From: Termitomyces sp. T153
Taxonomy: Eukaryota; Basidiomycota; Agaricomycetes; Agaricales; Lyophyllaceae
Length of the DNA: 64,000 bases
Assembly: GCA_018296165.2 (NCBI GenBank)
Contig: JACKQL020000004.1
Location: forward strand, 868,001-932,000
Reading direction: 5' to 3'
Part shown: one piece after another, positions 56,176 to 64,000 of the stretch
Layout of the letters: every line of letters starts with the position of its first letter
How positions within the stretch are numbered: the stretch's first letter is position 1
Notes under the pieces: generated by a model
What the model saw: only the letters and a program-made list of their open reading frames with translations
Databases searched by the model: none
What the model was told of the DNA's origin: nothing
Position numbers and translations under genes: made by a program

Positions 56176-57718
56176 TGTCAGGGGACTTCCATTTCTGAAC
56201 TCCACAGTGATCTCTGCAGCTTGTTCCAGGTCCCTAGAGATCTCCAGAGTCTCTTGAAACTTCTTGTGATTCCTTGTCAAGCACTTTCCTGGGGTTAGGG
56301 CTAGCTCTGGCCTTCTGTACAGTTGTTCTCATGCCTCCACCACCTGCTGATATGCTACACTGAGCAGTGGGGATCCTTAGACTTATTCCCTTCAGATTCT
56401 CCTCTGCTAGTGATTAAGTACTATTTGTATCATCAACTACCTTCCTAATAGATGTCACAACCTGTTCCTGGACCTCCAACACTCTCTCCAACATCCTTAC
56501 ACCCCCAGAGTACCTGCAGATGTCCTCTTGACTCTTCCTTACCTTTGTTCACCATCAGTGCTAACTCTGGCTATCTCCAACACTTCCCCAGCAATCCCTG
56601 GACACTCCCACTAGCCTCCAATGGCCTTGACCATGTTCCCTGTGGGCCCTGTCAAACCCCTGATCCCTCCTATGCTCCCAAATGCCCCTGACCTTTCCCC
56701 TGACTATGACACATGTCCCTGACTTATTCCTGTGGCCTGATCCATCACCTTAGAACATCCCAACAACTCTGGAGTGGCCTGCATTACCATCAAGTTCTCA
56801 TCATTGTATCACTGTGGCCCACATCTTCATCAGTTCCCATCAAAGCATTATCATGGCCTGTTCCTTAATCAGAACTGACACCCCTTGGCCCCACACAGCT
56901 CCAACAAGCTCCATTGTCAAACACACAGCCCTGGAATAGTTCCCATAGTTTGTACATAAGTCCTAGAATAGTACCAGTTATTCTAGTCTTGATATTGCTT
57001 AACATTACCTATGTTCTAATTGATTGTCTCTTGTGTTTCATGTCTCTTGTTATGTTTTCTCTTTTCTCAGTCTCCTGGTCTTACCTCAGTCTCCTGGTCT
57101 TGCCTTGTCTCTATCTCCCTTATCATCTCATTATCATTTTGTATCTCCACTTCAATCTATTCTCACCCTTGTCTCAATCTTGTCTCAACTCCATCTTGTC
57201 TTGTCCAACTCTATTTCCTTATTGTGCCCAAGTCCTTTCAACTTTAATGCAGTTACAAACTCTGTGCTTACAATTACAAATCTCAAACATTCATAAACCA
57301 ACTCTGGACCTCACTAGTTGCTTGGCCCCAAAACCCATCAACATCAATTAATATCCTATCAAACTCCAGTACTGCTCCCATCATTTGCATAGCCTCTGTT
57401 TGCCCTGCACTTCCAATCCTCACTTCTGGACTTGTGCCTGACACCTCTTCAATCCCAACCCTTCATGGTACCTTGTCTTAGACTTCTCTGGACCACTCCA
57501 GACTTGTTTGGACAGCCTCCCCTTGCTTATCCTTATAAGTACCTGAAGTCTGGACCTCTCCAAAGTGCTAGGTTATCAGTGCAGGACATTGCATTCACCT
57601 AGTAAGGACTTGCCCAGTTAAGCTGAGCCCCCATAGTCAGTGGAACCTGAGAATATACTTTGGATTCCCCTCTGCTAGCTGCATGATTGAGCCACCACTC
57701 CCAGAGGTTGCCCTTATA
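56176..57718 (+). repeat. 5' LTR of gypsy element B, split by a solo LTR
   Basis: The first part is 56,176-56,452 (TGTCAGGGGACTTCC start) and the last is 57,653-57,718 (ATATACTTTGGATTCC to CCCTTATA). Joined, it matches the element A LTRs at 27,455 and 32,901. The leader of element B starts at 57,719. Confidence 0.85.
56448..57657 (+). mobile_element. Solo long LTR nested in an LTR, near-perfect target duplication
   Basis: The LTR is 56,453-57,652 (1200 bp), TGTCACAACCTG to GGAACCTGAGA, same family as 10,252 and 28,948 but in the opposite orientation. Flanks are ATAGA (56,448-56,452) and ATATA (57,653-57,657), one mismatch. It has lost nearly all CpGs, so it is the oldest of the three clean copies. 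Confidence 0.85.
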
Positions 57719-60700
57719 GCAGAACAAGTCTCTAACTCTGGTCTGGAAGCTCTTCATAGCCTGTAAGGAACCTCCAAGCCCCTATCTGTCACTTCCCCAC
57801 CAGACTTAAGCACCTGCAGAATTCTATGTTGCCAATCTGGACACTCTCCTGGAGGCTCTGGCTCCTCAGGACAAAGCCTGGACTCACCTGCTACACCTAG
57901 AGAACCAGGTGCAACTGACTCAATTGCTCCTCACCCATCACACAAGCAAACTCTCTACCCTCTGTCAGACCACCAATCATATTTTCCAATCCCTCCAGGT
58001 GCTGCTAGAGTGCCTGCCCCCTATCTCCACACCACCCCCAGCAGTTCCTGTAGTTGCTCTCATAGCTCTGATAACTCTCCAGCCACAGATCCAATGCCCC
58101 ATGCTCCCAGATGCATACAATGGTGCTTGCTCCAGCAGGGAGTGCTTCTTCCAGTCCTGTCTCACCTACATCCACCTCAGAAGAGACACTTTTGACTCCA
58201 ATGTATTGAAGATAGCTTGGGTGCTGTCATATATGAAGACTGGATGGGCCTCCACCTACATGCTATGGGTGTTCTGACACCCCAGAGGTGTTGGAAGCTT
58301 CACAGATTCAGCCACATTTGAGAAAGACCTCTAAGCAGAGTTTTTCCCAATTGACCCTGCCAAAACTGCTGCTTTAGCACTGCATGACAGGGAGCAGTAT
58401 GGGCAAGGGAAGCAGATGCTGGATGAGTACATCAACTCATTCTGGGCACTAGTTGAGCAAGCTGCCTACCCTAATGGTCTTCAACTGTGCCTCACATTCT
58501 AGGATGGCCTACACCCCATGCTGATAAAGTGCATTGACAACCTAGCTGAGGGCCACTCAGACAATGAAAGAATTGCTTCTGGCTGTCCCCTCACCACAGC
58601 CCTTGCCACTGGGCATTCCCATGGATGTAGATGCAGCCTGACAGCACTACCCTACACCACTACTGTGCTGGAGATGCAAAAAACTGGGGCACTTTGCATG
58701 ACATTGTCTATTGGGTCTGGAGGTGTGCTACCTATCTACAGCAGAGCAGGAGGAGCTTCTCCTGCAGCTGTTGGCTGAAAAGATGCTGCTGGAGCTCTGT
58801 TACCAGATGAGCTGGCACCAGAGTTGACCCCAAAGAAGATTGGTGCTTGCACACCCCCTCAGGCCTGGAGGAGGATTTTGAGTCCAGCAACAGATGAGGT
58901 GTACACCTCTATTGCCAGGTACTTACCAGGTTCTCATGTCTGTTGTTAGAAAATGAAATTGCCCTTCCCAATGTCAATCATTCTAAGACAGAAGAAGCTT
59001 TCCTCTCCAGATGTACAAACACCAACTCCAGAGTCCAAGCCAAGCCCTCTGACACTAGCTAGGCTCTGCCAGTGCTGCCCCTGCCTGGGAGCACTAACCA
59101 CTCTGGTGGTATGTAGTGGCCTTGAGCCCATCTGCAAACTCATTGCACCTTGATGTAGAAATCAAGACCATGGACACTTAGCAAACTCACAGAGTCACTG
59201 CCCTCCTAGACAGTGGAGCAATGGGACTGTTTCTAGACTTGGAGTTCAAGAAGCACCATGGCCTGACCATGCAGCCACTTCTCCAGCCCATTCCAGTGTT
59301 CCAAATTGATGGAATGCCCAACAAAGCTGGCACTATAAGCTCTGTAGTAGACCTTGTCCTCTGCTACCAGAATTACACCAAGTATGCAGTCTTTGCTGTC
59401 ACCAGCTTAGGCAAGCAGGACATGATCCTTGGTTTCACATGGCTCCAGGAGCACAACCTTGAAGTAGACTGGGCCCATGGCAAGGTAACTTTGAGCTGGT
59501 GCCCCTGGAGATGCTGCACCTGTGCCACCAAGGCCACAGAAAAGTGCTGGGCTGAAGTTTGAGAATGTGCAGCCATCTGGGCATGCTGTGCCTCCCCTTT
59601 GCAGATCTAGACCTCCTGAAATACCCACCACTGGAATCTCCTTGTAGAGAGGCCCTTTATGAGGACAACTGGAGCAGCAGTGGGGCCCTGAAGGAGGAAG
59701 TAGGAGGGGAGTTTGGAGGCATACATGACCTGGAGCTCCCAGACAAGGTAGTGGAAGTTGGAGACCAGATCTACATCACCATCTTATGCTCACTGCCCTC
59801 CACTGTGGAGATCTGGGCTAGCCAGACCACATCCCAGCAGCTGGCCCAGGCATTCAATGCCAACTCCACACCCCAAGTGTTCCAGAATGTTGTGCCTCCA
59901 TACCTCCATGCATTTGAGGATGTGTTCTCTAAGGCCTGGTTTTACTTGCTCCTAGAGCCCAAACAGTGGACCCATGCCATTGAAAAATGCTGGATTATAA
60001 GCTCTTGAGCTGTAAGGTCTACCCACTGGTGCCCAAGGAGCAGGACAAGCTTGACACCTTCCTGCAAAAGAACCTGGACTCTGGTTGCATCCACCCCTCC
60101 AAATCCTGGATGGCTTCTCTGGTCTTCTTCATCAAAAAGAAGGACAGCTTGCTCCAACTGGTCTAGGACTATTAGATGCTTAATGCCATGACCATGAAGA
60201 ACTGCTACCCCCTCCCCCTCATCTTCGAGCCCATCAATAACCTCCAGAGTGCCCAATACTTCACTAAACTAGATGTCTGGTGGGGCTACAACAATGTGCA
60301 CATCCAGGAGGGAGATGAATGGAAGTCCACCTTCTGGACCAACTGGGGACTGTTCAAACCTCTCATCATGTTCTTTGGACTCACCAATAGCCCTGCTACC
60401 TTCCAGACAATGATGAACAATATCTTCCAGGACCTCATTGCTGAAGGTGTAGTGTGCATATACCTTGACAACATCCTTATCTACACCAAAATGTTGGAGC
60501 ACTGCCAGATCACATGCCTCATCTTGGAATGCCTCTATTATCACCTGCTCTATCTCAAACCAGAGAAGTGTGAGTTTGAGCAGACCCAGATTGAATATCT
60601 TGGGCTGATCATCTTGCACAGAGCTGCAGAGATGGATCCAGTGAAGGTGGCAGGTGTTGCAGAGTGGCTGGAGCCCAAGAACAAGAAGGAAGTGCAGGCC

Positions 60701-61090
60701 TTCCTAGGCTTTGCTAACTTTTACTGGTGGTTCATCCAGGACTTCTTGCATCATGCCTGCTCTCTATTTGACCTCACTGCAAAGGACACTGCCTGGAGCT
60801 GGGGGCCTCTGGAGCAGACAGCCTTTGATGCTCTCAAGTGTGCCATCACCTCTGGACCAGTCCTCCTCTTCCTGGACAACAACTCTCCCTTCTGAGTGGA
60901 AGCTAACAGTTCTGACTTTGCTACTGGAGCTGTTCTATCACAACAGTCCCCAGAGGACAGGAAGTGATCTGAACCATGGAAGGTCTAGCTGTCAAGGGAG
61001 TGGAGGTGGACATCCTCCAGGACATCCAATATGGAAATTGAGATGGTTAGCAGGAGAAACTCATTGCCCAGGCAGCCTTGATAAATAGCA
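57719..61090 (+). pseudogene. gypsy element B: gag, protease, reverse transcriptase (RNase H and integrase deleted)
   Basis: Leader then gag (57,909-58,277, LPDAYNGA, KIAWVLSYMKTGWAST). A CCHC knuckle CWRCKKLGHFA-x-HC lies at about 58,668-58,710, with TGA in place of Arg. The protease has LLDSGA (about 59,205) and FAVTSLGKQDMILGFTWLQE (to about 59,450). Linker and RT follow: FTKLDVWWGYNNVHIQEGDE (60,260-60,320), catalytic YLDN (about 60,460), FLGFANFYWWFIQDFLHHA (about 60,700). After SPQRTG-equivalent sequence at about 60,965 it jumps to the segment equivalent to 31,281 of element A and then ends near 61,090. About 315 bp of RNase H are missing, as are integrase, chromodomain and the 3' LTR. 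Confidence 0.9.
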
Positions 61091-62189
61091 ATATAAGATC
61101 AAGAGTTCCTAGGATATTATGGATGTGCACAAAAAGTACTTTGAGTTGGCAGTGCTCATGGTAGTAGTACTACTAATGATTTGACCACTAACTACTAACA
61201 GTAATGGTGACAACAAGGCCTACTACACATCAGAAAATCATGGTAACAATCATGGTCACACTGATGATGTCTATTGCCACCTAGATGTCATGCAGAGAAC
61301 ATGAACAACTAGTGATTTTACAAGTAGTGCACAAATGGACTACAGAAATGAGGGTTGAAAATTGAGTTATGTCCCAGAGAACCTGGTTTAGTAAAGTGTG
61401 TGGAGGAAGGGAGGACTTAAGTGGAAAGTGGTCATGAGATGCTGGCCATAGATGCTAAGTGTTAATGAAGAGGTTGCAAGCACTAAGGGTATTAGTAAGA
61501 GGTTGATTGCATGGTAGGAACACTAAGGCTAGTCAGGATAAGGCATTACAAGTGGATGTATTATACATTGTAGCAGAACATGCTTTGTATTGTATAGTGC
61601 ATGTCCAGTGGAGTCCTTTGCATTGTAGCAGAAGTTAACAATGTTATGTCCACAATGGTGTCATTGCAATGTTACAATGTGTTGTTGAAAACATTCTTAG
61701 CAAAAATCTTTGACTGCCCTCTTATTGCTACAGGATTCTTACATTGTGTCATTGTCAACAGTATCAGTGAAGGCACATCTACCATCTGCTTTCCATTGCC
61801 ATATGACATCCATTGTAAAGGTGGTTCCATTAGCCAGTGGCTGCCAGCATGGAACTGTTTACATTTGAAAGTCACTCCATTGTTAACATCTTTGTCCATC
61901 ACTGGATGCCATCACAGAACTGTTTCTGTTCAAAAGATTTCAGTCTGTTATTAGATATCAGAGAATCTATAAGCAGTTCCAGTAGTGGCAAGAAGCTATC
62001 AAAGAGCCATTTCTACTGCTGTAGTATCTTACCATCCATTTCAAACCCAGTGGAAATGGCCATTCCAATGATTGACCACTCCACAGATGTTCCAGGGAAA
62101 TATGGCTATGGTGACAGGCTCATGACTTGGTGGTTCAAAGTGCTGCATTGGATATGGTATGAGTGTGGCTGCAGCACACTGTACAGTTG
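61091..62189. other. No gene recognised
   Basis: CpG-free repeat-like sequence with many TTGTAGCA and ACAATG words. The 117-codon ORF at 61,601-61,954 has no motif. Confidence 0.4.
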
Positions 62190-62374
62190 GTTCCCATGCT
62201 TCTGAAGCCTCTGAAACATCACACTGGCATAGGTAATGCCCAGACTTGTTCTCTTGGATCTCCCTGTGCCAGGTGTGTAGTTATGCCTGTAGACACTGTA
62301 CAGTACTGAATATACTTTGGATCTTCTCTCCCAGTTGTGTGATTGAGCCACAGCCTCCAGAGGTTGCCCTTACA
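62190..62374 (+). repeat. gypsy LTR 3'-end fragment
   Basis: Matches 1690-1868 (TGTACAGTACTGAATATACT, TTGTGTGATTGAGCCACAGC) and ends CCCTTACA. The 5' part of the LTR is not recognisable. Confidence 0.65.
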
Positions 62375-62559
62375 GCATTGTTACAATTCTTTCTGTCAGG
62401 ATGAGAGTTTGACCCGTTCTGGATGGCTGGACTGAAGTTTAATAGTGGACAGTAGATGGCATACTGGATGGTGCATTCAGAGGGGCAATTGGATCAAACA
62501 TTAATGGTCAATCAATGACCATGCTAGTTTGACCAACAAACAATCCAAGGAAAAGCCCT

Positions 62560-64000
62560 ATCCTTTGCACAGGTAAGATATTCATCAAGTTCATCCTCCC
62601 TAGGCATCATTCCACCTCCTTTGGAATGCCATAATTTCAAGCAAGCTTATTATGACAGACATGATCTGCCTTGAAGTTTCCATCCATCATTGATGAGCAA
62701 TTGAACTTTCATGGAACTACATCTTCTTCCCAGTTTTATGGAATATCCACTACTGCTTGAGGGCAAGTGGGACAGAATATTGCAAGTTCACTATGCTCTG
62801 GTACCATTGGTTCTTTTATTTCATCATGTCAAAAACCTGCCCATTTCAATTATTTCAACCATTACCATAAACAAGAAAGTTCTTGTAGTTCATGATGGAG
62901 GCTATCTACTTCACCTGAAGAAGCAATTGATGAAGGCACTCCTCATGAGCTTCTGCCAATATTGATAAGCAGAGGCTTTGCACTCCAAATTAGTCAGATA
63001 GAAATTGTCTAGAATAACTGTTGTAAAATATGTCCTTGTTCATTCAAATGTGCTAGGAATCAGCTGTGAGTGAATGACATTCTTGACCCAGACATCTTGA
63101 CCAGAACACTTGCATGCAACAGCACTGATGTAGTGCACACCAGTCATGTGTACCATGTGTGCAATCAGGCTTGCTTTGGGGTTTCCAAAGCAATCAATTC
63201 TCTGAATACAGCACCCATATGTGGATGGCAGATTGAAACCAGCAGTGGCTTCACAGGGAGGAAGTCCATCAACATGTTCAGTATGATGATCCTCATCTGT
63301 TGTGGTCCATGTGATGGAACATCTTCTATTGGTACTTTTTCAAATGGCAGTTCTTCACCATCCATGGTGTCATTGTCCTTTAGTTCCTGTCACTCCTCCT
63401 CTAGTATCTGAATTCTAGCCAGAATTCTGGCATATGAGGTAGGCATGGATGAATTTGACAGATTTGACACCAGATCCATGGACAAAACCTCTACATCCAC
63501 TGGCAAAAGCTGCTTCTCCTGCTGCAGCAACTGATCAGACAGCAGATCTGCCACCTTGTGTAATGGATTCACTGATAAAAACTGCATTTCTGCCAGTGGA
63601 CCTGGTGCCAGAAACATGTTTCTATTGATTCCTATTTCTACATCAACATCAAATTGTTTCATCATGACCTGTATTGTTTGATTTCAGTATGCCTGATAGC
63701 GCTGTGGCAATATTGATATACTCTAGGTGGATTGCAGAAAGTCTTGCTCCTTAATGTCATTTTTTTGTCCATAGTGCTCAGGAACCAAGTCATGCCACCA
63801 TGACAATTGTGAATTGCATGGTGGGGAACATGAAATAGCCACCTGCATCAGACAAGTCCATGGCTTAGAAGTACATTACTTACCATTCCATATCTCTGGT
63901 CAGTGAAGTGGGTTGGACTGGTGTGCTTGGCATAAACACCTACAACAAAAAACTCTCAATCCAATACAATAACAGCATTGCCATTGTGCAAGATGATTGT
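62560..64000 (-). pseudogene. KDZ-type transposase with CxC2-like domain, broken, runs off the window
   Basis: On the minus strand: PLH-x-PEIWNGK (about 63,890), then GVHYISAVACKCSGQD (about 63,140-63,090), a cysteine cluster of the CxC2 type; VILDNFYLTNLECKASAYQY (about 63,000-62,945), the helix typical of these proteins; FCPTCPQ (about 62,760); and MDGNFKADH (about 62,680), the strand with a catalytic-type Asp. This order fits Kyakuja-Dileera-Zisupton (KDZ) transposases of mushrooms. Stops and frame changes are frequent. A 91-codon minus frame at 63,665-63,390 and its continuation to 63,165 lie between domains and are not identified. Confidence 0.75.

Overview
The window looks like transposon-rich DNA from a filamentous basidiomycete (Agaricomycetes, possibly Boletales, genus not determinable). 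The evidence is the 45-76 nt introns, the mix of Ty3/gypsy chromoviruses, Ty1/copia, Helitrons and Plavaka- and KDZ-type DNA transposases, and the near absence of CpG in most repeats. Many premature stops are TGA where the family has Arg (CGA), as expected if methylated CpG in repeats has been deaminated.

Three CpG-normal gene islands sit in CpG-depleted repeats. Island A (about 19.27-23.9 kb) carries an intact-looking 11-exon METTL16-type RNA methyltransferase gene, an F-box/LRR-like fragment and the 3' half of a copia pol relic. Island B (about 35.2-38.76 kb) carries a decayed kinase-like gene, a two-exon gene of unknown function and a truncated paralogue of it. Island C (50.42-52.8 kb) carries a PD-(D/E)XK-like gene with a frame break at an A12 run.

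Between islands B and C lies an 11.7-kb head-to-tail stack of minus-strand Helitrons (38,761-50,422). It contains one nearly intact Rep-helicase element of 6.9 kb and four shorter or truncated relatives. Four of the five carry a 58-59-bp minisatellite at the 3' end, next to a GC-rich hairpin. A plus-strand Helitron 3' terminus of the same family ends 119 bp upstream of the METTL16 start codon.

Repeat regions. 1-19.27 kb: gypsy pol end with LTR, reversed gag plus LTR, members of a long-LTR family (one a clean solo LTR with target-site duplication), a tRNA-like/SINE-like block, a broken Zn-cluster gene, a second gag family and a TE-linked unknown ORF family. 22.7-35 kb: copia relic, a gypsy chromodomain end, and a gypsy element with both LTRs whose reverse transcriptase is split by a solo LTR. 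52.8-64 kb: Plavaka relic, gag relic, a second gypsy element with gag whose 5' LTR is itself split by a solo LTR, and a KDZ/CxC2 transposase relic running off the end. Probably only the METTL16-like gene, the 220-aa unknown gene and perhaps the nuclease-like gene are functional host genes.
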